Positions 5,959 to 13,255 of a stretch of 14,874 bases of DNA are shown one piece after another. The notes under the pieces were generated by a model. The model ran no database searches and was not told the origin of the DNA. It saw only the letters and a list, made by a program, of their open reading frames with translations. Position 1 is the first letter of the stretch, and each line of letters opens with the position of its first letter. The translations under genes and the position numbers were made by a program. This DNA is from JAKZSU01 sp047517485 (GTDB lineage: Bacteria; Pseudomonadota; Alphaproteobacteria; UBA7887), in the NCBI GenBank assembly GCA_047517485.1, contig JAKZSU010000010.1, positions 1-14,874 of the forward strand. The letters run 5' to 3'.

Positions 5959-7680
5959 TCACGCCGCGCGCCGCGCCGCTTGACCGGCGCGCACTAGGCG
6001 TCCCGGAAGCGCGCCGGTATGCGCGCCGTTCTCGAAGGTGACCGATCCCGCGACCAGGGTGGCGAGATAGCCGTCGGCGCGCTGGATGAAGCGGCGGCCG
6101 CCGGTGGGCAGGTCGCAGACGATTTCCGGGCGCCGCGGGCGCAGCGTCTCGAAGTCGATGATGTTGATGTCGGCGCGCATTCCGGGCGCCAGGGTGCCGC
6201 GGTCGGAGAATCCGAAAAACGCGGCCGGCGCGCCGGTCTGTTGCTTGACGATCCATTCGATTGGTAATTGTTCGCCGCGGGTTCGGTCGCGCCCCCAGTG
6301 ATTCATCACGTAGGTGGGATTACTGGCGTCGCAAATCACGCTGCAATGAGCGCCGCCGTCACCGAGGCCGAGCATCGTCGACTCATCGAGCAGCATTTCG
6401 CGGATGGTGTCGTGGTTGCCCGACGCGTAATTGAACATCGGAAAGAACAGCAGCGCGTGGCCGTCGTCCTCGAGCAGCCGATCGTAGACCACCTCGGCCG
6501 CGTCGCGGCCTTCGCGTTGCGCCGCCGCCGCGATACTGGCCTCGGGACCGGGTTCGTAATCGGGCGGGTCGGCGAGCGGAAACATCTTGTGGTAATCGCG
6601 GGCGATGGCGCGGCCGATGGGATCGTGGTGCTCGACCGCTTGGCCGATGATCGCGGCGCGGCGCGCGGGCTCGCGCATCGCGGCCACGCGTTCGGCCAAC
6701 GGCAGATGCGCGATCTCCTTATAGGCGTCGCGGGTGACGAAGGGGTGAAGCCGTGCTTCCAGGCCGAGCAGGATGCCAATCGGCTGGCCGGCGACCTGCG
6801 CGGTCACCGAGGCGCCTTGCGCCCGTGCCGCGCGACAATAGTCCACCATGTCGCGCCACATGTCGGGGTTTCGGTCGGTCTGCGCCATCAGAAACCAGAC
6901 GTGGCGTCCGGTGGTCTTGGCAATCTTGGTCATCCAGGCGAATTCGGCGTCCATGTCGGTGAAATCGCTGACCAGCCCGAAGGTGGCGTGGTCGAACTCG
7001 CCGAGCACGCTCCCAATCCCGATCAACTCCTCGGCCGCCGCGTCCATTTCCGGCACCGGCTCGCCGTCGATGGTGCGATGAAGCGCGGTGCGCGAGGTGG
7101 TGAATCCCATCGCGCCGGCCGCTATGCCGTCGCGGACGATATTCGCCATGGCGGTGATCTCGTCTCCGGTCGCGGCGGCTTGCGCGGCACCGCGCTCGCC
7201 CATCACATAGGCGCGCACCGCGCCGTGCGGCACTTGCGCGGCGATATCGATCGCCCGGGGATTGGCGTCGAGCACGTCGAGATATTCGGCAAAACTCTCC
7301 CAGCCCCACGGGATGCCCTCGGCAAGCGCGGTGCCGGGAATATCCTCGACTCCTTCCATCAGGCCGATCAGCCAGTCGTGGGCGTCGGGGCGGACCGGCG
7401 CGAAACCGACCCCGCAATTGCCCATCATCGCGGTGGTCACGCCGTGCCAACACGATGGCGAGATCAACGGATCCCAGGTCGCCTGGCCGTCATAATGGGT
7501 GTGGATGTCGATCCAGCCCGGGGTGACAAGCGCGCCGTCGGCGTCGATCTCGCGCCACGCCGGCCCGGCTTGGCCTTCCGCCGAGACGATGGTTTCGCTA
7601 TTGATCGCGATGTCCGAGGTGCGCGACTCTGCCCCGGTTCCATCAATGACGGTGCCATTCCGAATGACCAGATCGTGCAT
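5959..7680 (-). CDS. amidohydrolase, N-acyl-D-amino-acid deacylase-like
   Basis: This 573-residue protein starts at ATG 7680, chosen because GGAG lies 8 bases upstream; a GTG 18 bases further up would swallow that site. The N-terminus VIRNGTVIDGTG and LVTPGWIDIHTHYDGQ (51-66) are typical of amidohydrolase family 3, with metal ligands His60 and His62. GNCGVGFAPV (88-97) holds Cys89, which bridges or binds zinc in D-aminoacylases. GLGDGGAHCS (438-447) holds the catalytic Asp441. The C-terminal small beta domain is present (GTLAPGMRADINIIDF). The S-H-L-K motif expected in the middle of the barrel is replaced by FLMAQTDR (263-270), and the D-x-Y-P-Y motif by QVAGQP (295-300). The family is therefore firm, but classic D-aminoacylase chemistry is not. 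It is the first gene of the minus-strand operon. Confidence 0.85.
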   Translation of the reverse strand: MHDLVIRNGTVIDGTGAESRTSDIAINSETIVSAEGQAGPAWREIDADGALVTPGWIDIHTHYDGQATWDPLISPSCWHGVTTAMMGNCGVGFAPVRPDAHDWLIGLMEGVEDIPGTALAEGIPWGWESFAEYLDVLDANPRAIDIAAQVPHGAVRAYVMGERGAAQAAATGDEITAMANIVRDGIAAGAMGFTTSRTALHRTIDGEPVPEMDAAAEELIGIGSVLGEFDHATFGLVSDFTDMDAEFAWMTKIAKTTGRHVWFLMAQTDRNPDMWRDMVDYCRAARAQGASVTAQVAGQPIGILLGLEARLHPFVTRDAYKEIAHLPLAERVAAMREPARRAAIIGQAVEHHDPIGRAIARDYHKMFPLADPPDYEPGPEASIAAAAQREGRDAAEVVYDRLLEDDGHALLFFPMFNYASGNHDTIREMLLDESTMLGLGDGGAHCSVICDASNPTYVMNHWGRDRTRGEQLPIEWIVKQQTGAPAAFFGFSDRGTLAPGMRADINIIDFETLRPRRPEIVCDLPTGGRRFIQRADGYLATLVAGSVTFENGAHTGALPGRLVRAGQAARRAA

Positions 7681-7863
7681 GCTTATTTCTCCACCCACTC
7701 AAATGCGTGCTCGCAGGCAGCAGCATACCCGGCTCGGCGCGCAATGCCAGAACCGGAATCATTTCCGTTGCGCGCGATATCGCAATACGATCGCCGCCTC
7801 GCCGACGTCTTTTGCAAGGGCGGCGCCAAAAATGCGAACTAATCTCGGACTGCCCGGAGCCCC
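7681..7863. promoter_or_regulatory. divergent promoter/operator region for the catabolic and transport operons
   Basis: These 183 bp separate the divergent starts of the amidohydrolase (minus) and the NosR-like gene (plus), so the promoters of both operons should be here. A nested inverted repeat stands in the middle: GCGCGCAA (7737-7744) pairs with TTGCGCGC (7768-7775), and inside it CGGAA (7754-7758) pairs with TTCCG (7763-7767) across TCAT. No regulator gene is adjacent. Clear sigma-70 hexamers were not found. GGAG precedes the ATG at 7864 with short spacing. Confidence 0.5.
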
Positions 7864-10050
7864 ATGAAGCGACTGTCGACAATCTTGTGTGGCGTACTTT
7901 GCGCTGGAATTCTGCTTGCCGCCGCGATTGCCGACCGCGCGCGGGCAGCGGAGTCGCCCGACGGCTATGAGAAGCCCGCGGAAGGCGCCGACGAGACGCT
8001 GTCGCGGTGGAACAAGAAGCAGCTGGGCGCCGACTGGCTGAACCTCGCGCTCGCGCAACGTCTGTTCGAGGGCGCATCGAGTGTCGAGCCGCTCGCCGGA
8101 TCGCCGCCCGCGGCGCCGGTCTTCGTCGATGGCCAGCTCGCCGGTTATCTGTTTCTGACCATCGATTCCACCCGTTCCCTGGGATTCTCCTTGCAACCGT
8201 TTTTCATCGCCGTCGGCCTCCGGCTCGACGGCATCTTGACCGGCATCGAAATCGTCGAGCATCACGAGCCGATCATCGATCTCTATGTGCTGCACGAGCG
8301 GGTGCCCGGGTTCGTCGCGCAGTTTCCCGGCGTCGATATTCGCGAACCGCTGCGGGTGCGTATTACCCGCGCCAAGGAACCCGGCACGATCGACGGCATC
8401 AGCGGCGCGACGATCAGCGCGGTTCTGTTCAATGACGCGATCCTCAACGCCGCCCGCATGGTCTCCACAGGGCGCGGTTTCAGCCTCAGCGATCAACCGA
8501 TGGTCGATTTGATCGGCTTCCGCTCGGCTGATTTTCCGTCCCAGGTGGCCGATGGCTCGGTCGGGCGAATACGTGTCGCGAGAGCGGATCTTGCTGGCAC
8601 CGGCGTCGACGACCCCGCCGTGGCGTCGGCGCAGGAACTGCTCGGCTTGGCGGAAGCCGACGATGAAGACGTGTTGATCGATCTCTATTTCGCGCCGGTG
8701 ACCGCGCCGACAATCGGCCGCAACCTGTTCGGCGAACGTAAATACAACATGTTTGTCAGCGGCCGCGATCATCGCGATTTGATGGTCGTTCTCATGGCGC
8801 GCGGGCCGTATTTGTTCGACGATCAGAAACTCATGATCAGCGGCACGCTCGACAGGGTGCGGATCGTCCAGGGCGACAAGACTTTCCCGCTGACTCGCGA
8901 GAACTATCGCTACATCAGCTTTCTGCCGGGCAAGGATAAGCCGCCGCTGACCCAGGTCGGCCTGTACTGGATCAAAGCCGCGGACGGCATCGATCCGCTC
9001 GCGCGGTGGCGTCTCGAGGTGGATATCGTCGATCGCAACGGCACCGATCGCGCGGTCTTCAGCGCCGATCATACCCTTGCCGAGGCGTACATCGTTCGGC
9101 CCAAGGCGGTCGCCTCGAGCGAAGGCTTCGGCGGCCCGATCTGGATTTCCGCGTGGCGCGCGCAAGCCACCAACATTGTTATTTTGGTGGTTGCCCTGGC
9201 GCTGCTCACGGTGGTGCTGGTGTTCATGGATTGGTTCACCCGGCGGCCGAAGCTGTTCAAGGCAATACGAACCGCCTATTTGGCCTTCGTCCTGGTCTGG
9301 CTCGGCTGGATCACCGGCGCGCAGGTGACGGTGGTCAATATCCTGACCTGGCTGCAGGGCCTGGTCGGCAATTTCAGTGTCGATGTGTTCATGTCGGATC
9401 CGCTGATCGTCGTGCTGATCGGCTTCGTGATCGTGAGCTTCTTCATTTGGGGGCGCGGCGTCTTTTGCGGCTGGCTCTGCCCGTTCGGGGCGATGCAGGA
9501 ACTGCTCGCCAAGTTCGCGCGCTTATTGCGGCTGCCGGAATGGCGTCCCTCCTATCAGACCCATCGCCTGCTGTGGCCGGTGAAGTATGTCGTCTTGGCG
9601 GTCTTGGTCGCGCTGTCGTTCACCTCGATGACCGACGCCGGCATCGCCTCGGAAGTCGAGCCGTTCAAGACCGCGATCACCCTGCATTTCGTCCGCGAAT
9701 GGCCCTTTGTCGTCTATGCGGTGGCGCTGTTGATCGCCGGTCTGTTCGTCGAACGCTTCTTTTGCCGTTTCGTCTGTCCCCTGGGCGCCGCCATGGCGGT
9801 CGGTGGGCTGTTGCGCTGGCGCAAATTCAATCCGCTGAAGCGGCGGGCGGAATGCGGCAGTCCGTGCCAACTCTGCGCCCGCCAATGTCCGATCCAGGCG
9901 ATCGCGCCGAGCGGCGAGATCAACATGAACGAGTGCTTCTACTGCCTCGACTGCCAGGAGCTCTACACCGACGAGCATCTCTGCCCACCCTTGGCGGCGG
10001 ACCGCAAACGGCGCGATGGTGCCAAGACGCCGGTACCCGCCCGCGCCTAG
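7864..10050 (+). CDS. NosR/NirI-like membrane flavoprotein with polyferredoxin domain
   Basis: This 728-residue protein has a signal peptide (1-29, ending ARAAE). The periplasmic FMN-binding domain (about 75-205) contains DGISGATIS (178-185 with flanks), where Thr183 in SGAT is the expected site of covalent FMN attachment by ApbE. A second periplasmic domain (about 210-410) follows. There are five or six membrane helices between about 432 and 650. Two cysteine-proline pairs lie at membrane ends, CGWLCP (Cys535/Cys539) and CRFVCP (Cys634/Cys638), as in NosR. The C-terminal cytoplasmic [4Fe-4S] motifs are Cys664/668/671/675 and Cys691/694/697/707. Domain order and length match NosR, which passes electrons across the membrane to the nitrous oxide reductase system. 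No nosZ, nosDFYL or apbE is in the window; TRAP genes follow after 67 bp. It is therefore probably a NosR paralogue with another electron partner. Confidence 0.85.
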   Translation: MKRLSTILCGVLCAGILLAAAIADRARAAESPDGYEKPAEGADETLSRWNKKQLGADWLNLALAQRLFEGASSVEPLAGSPPAAPVFVDGQLAGYLFLTIDSTRSLGFSLQPFFIAVGLRLDGILTGIEIVEHHEPIIDLYVLHERVPGFVAQFPGVDIREPLRVRITRAKEPGTIDGISGATISAVLFNDAILNAARMVSTGRGFSLSDQPMVDLIGFRSADFPSQVADGSVGRIRVARADLAGTGVDDPAVASAQELLGLAEADDEDVLIDLYFAPVTAPTIGRNLFGERKYNMFVSGRDHRDLMVVLMARGPYLFDDQKLMISGTLDRVRIVQGDKTFPLTRENYRYISFLPGKDKPPLTQVGLYWIKAADGIDPLARWRLEVDIVDRNGTDRAVFSADHTLAEAYIVRPKAVASSEGFGGPIWISAWRAQATNIVILVVALALLTVVLVFMDWFTRRPKLFKAIRTAYLAFVLVWLGWITGAQVTVVNILTWLQGLVGNFSVDVFMSDPLIVVLIGFVIVSFFIWGRGVFCGWLCPFGAMQELLAKFARLLRLPEWRPSYQTHRLLWPVKYVVLAVLVALSFTSMTDAGIASEVEPFKTAITLHFVREWPFVVYAVALLIAGLFVERFFCRFVCPLGAAMAVGGLLRWRKFNPLKRRAECGSPCQLCARQCPIQAIAPSGEINMNECFYCLDCQELYTDEHLCPPLAADRKRRDGAKTPVPARA

Positions 10051-10117
10051 TGGATGTTTTGCAAACTGGTATAAGGTCGCGGTGACGGCTGTGGGACCAC
10101 CAAGGGGAGGCGAGGCT

Positions 10118-11104
10118 ATGCGGCGGATCGCGATTGTGTTGGCGTGCCTCGCGTTAAGCGCCCCGCACGCCTGGGGGCAGGACAAGCCATATACCACCGA
10201 CGCGCCGGAGCAGGTCATCGCCGCCGGCTCGATCGGCGGCTCGTGGTTCATCATCACCACCGCGATGTTCGATCTGTTCCAGCGCAATATCGACGGCCTG
10301 CGCTACACCATCACCCCGGGGGGCGCGATCGCCAATCCGATGGCGGTCGAGGCGGGACTGGCGACGGCGGCACTCGGTTACACCTCGATGCTGCACGCGG
10401 CGCACCGGGGGGAAGCGCCGTTCAAGGCGGCGATGAAGGATTTTCGCGGCATCCTCAATCTCAATGTCGCCGGGGTGCTTCACCCGATCGTGCTGGCCAG
10501 CTCCGGCATCACGTCGTTGGCCGATCTGGCGGCACGCGAAATCGGCGTGTCGATCGATACCGGCCCGCGGGGGACCGGCGGTGAGTTGGCGGCGAGCCGT
10601 TTGCTCGGGCTCTATGGCGCCGGCTACGACAATATCCGCGCCTGGGGCGGCTCGATCACCCATTCGTCCTATCGCGAGGCGCTCGGGCGGATGAAGGACG
10701 GCCATATCGAGGCCTTCCTCAACGACGATGTGGTCGGCAATCCGGTGTTCGTCGACATCGCCCATGCCCGCGATGTCCGCATCCTGTCGATGACCCCCGA
10801 GGTGGTCGAGCAAATGGTCGCGCTCTACGGCTATTCGCCGGCGACGATCCCCGCCAACAGCTACGAGGGGCAGACCGAGGACGTCGCCTCGACGGCGCAG
10901 CACTTCGTGTTTTTCACCCACAAGGATGCTTCGGAGGATTTGGTCTACGCGATGACCAGATTGACCTTCGAGAACATCCCCGACCTGGTCGCGACGCACG
11001 CGATTTTCAAAGCGCTCGATGTCGCGAAGGGGCCAGCCAATTTCCCCATTCCGCTGCATCCGGGCGCGCTCAAATATTACCGCGAAGTCGGTGTTATCGA
11101 GTAA
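10118..11104 (+). CDS. TAXI-family TRAP transporter solute-binding protein
   Basis: This 328-residue protein starts at ATG 10118, with GGGGAGG about 8 bases upstream; the frame is open further up but overlaps the NosR-like gene. A Sec signal peptide covers residues 1-20 (MRRIAIVLACLALSAPHAWG). The mature N-terminus has the TAXI pattern: IAAGSIGGSWFIITTAMFDL (34-53), then TPGGAIANPMAVEAGLA and ALGYTSMLHAAHRGEAPFK. SIDTGPRGTGGELAASRLL forms part of the ligand cleft, where a Gly-rich loop and polar residues bind the carboxylate. TAXI proteins bind organic acids such as glutamate, 2-oxoglutarate or other dicarboxylates in the periplasm; the ligand here is unknown. The permease follows after 12 bp, so the pair forms a complete transporter. 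Confidence 0.9.
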   Translation: MRRIAIVLACLALSAPHAWGQDKPYTTDAPEQVIAAGSIGGSWFIITTAMFDLFQRNIDGLRYTITPGGAIANPMAVEAGLATAALGYTSMLHAAHRGEAPFKAAMKDFRGILNLNVAGVLHPIVLASSGITSLADLAAREIGVSIDTGPRGTGGELAASRLLGLYGAGYDNIRAWGGSITHSSYREALGRMKDGHIEAFLNDDVVGNPVFVDIAHARDVRILSMTPEVVEQMVALYGYSPATIPANSYEGQTEDVASTAQHFVFFTHKDASEDLVYAMTRLTFENIPDLVATHAIFKALDVAKGPANFPIPLHPGALKYYREVGVIE

Positions 11105-11116
11105 ATCCGAACGCCG

Positions 11117-12991
11117 ATGATCGAAATCGCCGGGCAGCGCAGACTCGAAGGGCTCAGCGGTGCCTTGCTGCGCTGGGGATCGATCGCGATCATCGGCTAT
11201 CATCTTTACGGCGCCCAGTTCGGCTTGCCCGAAGCGCAAAAATTCCGGCCGATGCACGTCGCGATGTATTGCGCGATGATATTTCTTGCGTATGGCTGGC
11301 GGCGCGGCGACCGGCGGACCAGCGTGCCGTGGTGGGACTGGGGGCTGTTTGCCCTGTCTTGGGTGCCGGTGGTCTACATCTACAGCCATTATTCCTACAT
11401 CGTCGCCGAGCGATATCCCTATGTGATGCCGCTCGCGCCGCTCGATTGGGTCGCGGGATTGCTGGCAATCGTCTTGGTCATCGAAGCCTGCCGGAGAACG
11501 GTGGGGCTGACGCTCGTCGTGCTGCTGGCGATATTTGTCCTGCAAGCCCTGTTCGGGCCGTATTTTCCCGCGCCGTTCGATTCGAGCGCGGTGCCGCCGA
11601 TGCGTCTGGTCGATCACCTGTTTATGACCGCCGACGGCCTCTATGGCTCGATCACCAATATATCCGGCACCTTCGTCTTGATGTTCGTGCTGTTGGGCGC
11701 GGTCCTGGAGCAGGCGCGCGGCGGCCAACTGTTCATGAACATCGCGATCGCCGCGATGGGCAGGGCGCAAGGCGGCCCGGCCAAGGCGGCGGTGCTCGCA
11801 AGCGCGCTGTTCGGCTCGATCTCAGGCGCCGCGACCGCCAATGTCTATGCCACCGGCACCTTCACTATTCCGCTGATGATCAAGACCGGCTTCAAACCGC
11901 GCTTCGCCGCGGCGGTCGAGGCGGTGGCGTCGGCCAGCGGCCAGCTGGTGCCGCCGATCATGGGCTCGGCGGCGTTCCTGATCGCCGACTTCACCGGCAC
12001 CGAGTTCACCGACGTCGCTTTCGCCGCCGCGCTGCCGGCCTTTCTCTATCTGTTCGCGGTCTATTTCATGGTGACCCTCGAAGCCCGGCGCAACGACCTG
12101 CCCGGAATGGAGCCGGCGATGGTGCGCGAGGCGCGCCGGTCGATCCAGCTCGACCTGCATATGCTGCTGGTCCTCATCGTCGTGGTGGCGCAGTTGCTCG
12201 ACCACAAGACGCCGTTCACCGCCGCCTATCACGGGGTTATCGCCACCGTCGTACTTTCGATGGTCCGCGCCCACACCCGGCTGACGATCACCCGGTTGCT
12301 CGACGGCTTCGAGATCGGCGCGCGCCGCATCGCGCCGATCGCCGCCGCCCTGTTCGTCGCCGCGCTGGTGGTTGGGGTCATCGAGCTTACCGGACTCGGG
12401 CTGCGGTTCACCTCGATCTTGCTCGGGTTCACCGGCGGCAGCCTGTTCTTGACCATGGTTTTGGTGATGCTGAGTTGCATCGTCCTCGGCATGGGGTTGC
12501 CAACCGCGGCGGCTTATATGGTGGTCGCGATTTTCGGCGCGCCGGCGCTGATCAAGCTCGGGGTCGAGCCGTTGGCGGCGCATTTCTTCGTCTTCTACTA
12601 CGCCATTATCTCGGCGATTACCCCACCGGTGGCGATCGCCGCCTACGCCGCCGCGACGATCGCCGGCACGCCTTTGCAATCGACCGGTCTGACCGCGATG
12701 AAACTCGGCGCGGCGGTCTATCTGGTGCCGTTCGTCATTGTCTATAGCCCGGGCTTGCTGCTGCTCGGCGATGCCGCCGACGTGCTTCAGGCGTTGCTTT
12801 CGGCGCTGGTCGGGATCATCGCGCTGGCGTCGTGCGTGCAAGGTTATTTGCGCCGACGGATGGGCGTGGTGCAACGCGCCTTGGCGATGGTATCGGCGCT
12901 GGCCTTGATGCACGGTGGCTGGGAAACCGATGTGGCGGGCGCCGCGCTGCTCGCCGGATTGTTTGCCTACCAGACCGTGCGGAAAACTTAG
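11117..12991 (+). CDS. TRAP transporter fused permease (4TM/12TM)
   Basis: This 624-residue membrane protein has the length of the DctQ-DctM fusion that partners TAXI binding proteins. The N-terminal third holds the small-subunit helices. The large subunit shows the signature GSISGAATANVYATGTFTIP (233-252), followed by AAAVEAVASASGQLVPPIMG (264-283). Near the C-terminus come VLGMGLPTAAAYMVVA and YYAIISAITPPVAIAAYAAA, the second half of the inverted repeat fold. It drives sodium- or proton-coupled uptake of the ligand delivered by the TAXI protein. No clear ribosome site precedes the ATG, so translation is probably coupled to the upstream gene. The stop TAG (12989-12991) lies inside the outer arm of the palindromic element that follows. 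Confidence 0.92.
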   Translation: MIEIAGQRRLEGLSGALLRWGSIAIIGYHLYGAQFGLPEAQKFRPMHVAMYCAMIFLAYGWRRGDRRTSVPWWDWGLFALSWVPVVYIYSHYSYIVAERYPYVMPLAPLDWVAGLLAIVLVIEACRRTVGLTLVVLLAIFVLQALFGPYFPAPFDSSAVPPMRLVDHLFMTADGLYGSITNISGTFVLMFVLLGAVLEQARGGQLFMNIAIAAMGRAQGGPAKAAVLASALFGSISGAATANVYATGTFTIPLMIKTGFKPRFAAAVEAVASASGQLVPPIMGSAAFLIADFTGTEFTDVAFAAALPAFLYLFAVYFMVTLEARRNDLPGMEPAMVREARRSIQLDLHMLLVLIVVVAQLLDHKTPFTAAYHGVIATVVLSMVRAHTRLTITRLLDGFEIGARRIAPIAAALFVAALVVGVIELTGLGLRFTSILLGFTGGSLFLTMVLVMLSCIVLGMGLPTAAAYMVVAIFGAPALIKLGVEPLAAHFFVFYYAIISAITPPVAIAAYAAATIAGTPLQSTGLTAMKLGAAVYLVPFVIVYSPGLLLLGDAADVLQALLSALVGIIALASCVQGYLRRRMGVVQRALAMVSALALMHGGWETDVAGAALLAGLFAYQTVRKT

Positions 12992-13255
12992 AGTCTTTTC
13001 GGGCTTAATTGAATCGGATTGACCGCACTCCCGCGGCCCCTGGCTAGGCGCGCGGTGCCGCGCGATGTGGGTGCGCACGCGAAGCCGCGCAACGACGCCA
13101 GGAGCCGCGGGAGTGTGGCCTGCGGTGGGCCAAATTGGCTTTTCGCGCAGCTGGCGGCGCTCGGCCGATGCGCCGCATCGCCCGTCGCGCCGCGCCACCT
13201 CGAAAAACCAATTTGGCCCATCAATCTGCTTCAATTAAACCCGGAAAGACTCTAA
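12988..13255. repeat. 268-bp cloverleaf-like palindromic element (nested inverted repeats)
   Basis: The whole space between the convergent permease and MFS genes folds on itself. The outer arms are 12988-13022 and 13221-13255, 35 bp each with 31 matches; each begins TTAGAGTCTTT and reads inward to GATTGA. Immediately inside the left arm is hairpin A (13023-13118), whose 22-base outer arms match at 20 positions and whose pairing continues with mismatches to an apex near 13071. After seven unpaired bases (13119-13125) comes hairpin B (13126-13220), whose 20-base outer arms match at 19 positions (TGGGCCAAATTGG start) and whose tip CGATGCG-C-CGCATCG is at 13166-13180. Hairpin B abuts the right outer arm directly. 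There is no coding sign. It could be a MITE or REP-like mobile element, a bidirectional terminator or a structured RNA. Confidence 0.85.

Noticed and set aside
6268..7842. Plus-strand open frame of 524 aa opposite the amidohydrolase
   Set aside because: High His, Arg and Gly content and no recognisable motif; the minus-strand frame has the complete amidohydrolase signature.
7759..9165. Minus-strand open frame of 468 aa opposite the NosR-like gene
   Set aside because: Shadow of high GC3 coding; no signal peptide, membrane helix or motif, and it conflicts with a well-supported gene.
10154..11770. Minus-strand open frame of 538 aa across the TAXI and permease genes
   Set aside because: It spans two real genes antisense and is rich in Arg, His and Asp, which is typical of a complement shadow.
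11822..13234. Minus-strand open frame of 470 aa through the permease and into the palindromic element
   Set aside because: Composition is nearly all Arg, Gly, Gln, Asp and His; it is antisense to an obvious permease.
12988..13255. Integron attC site or tRNA-like structure
   Set aside because: No integrase gene or attC core sites are present, and the stems are far too long for a tRNA cloverleaf with its conserved loops.
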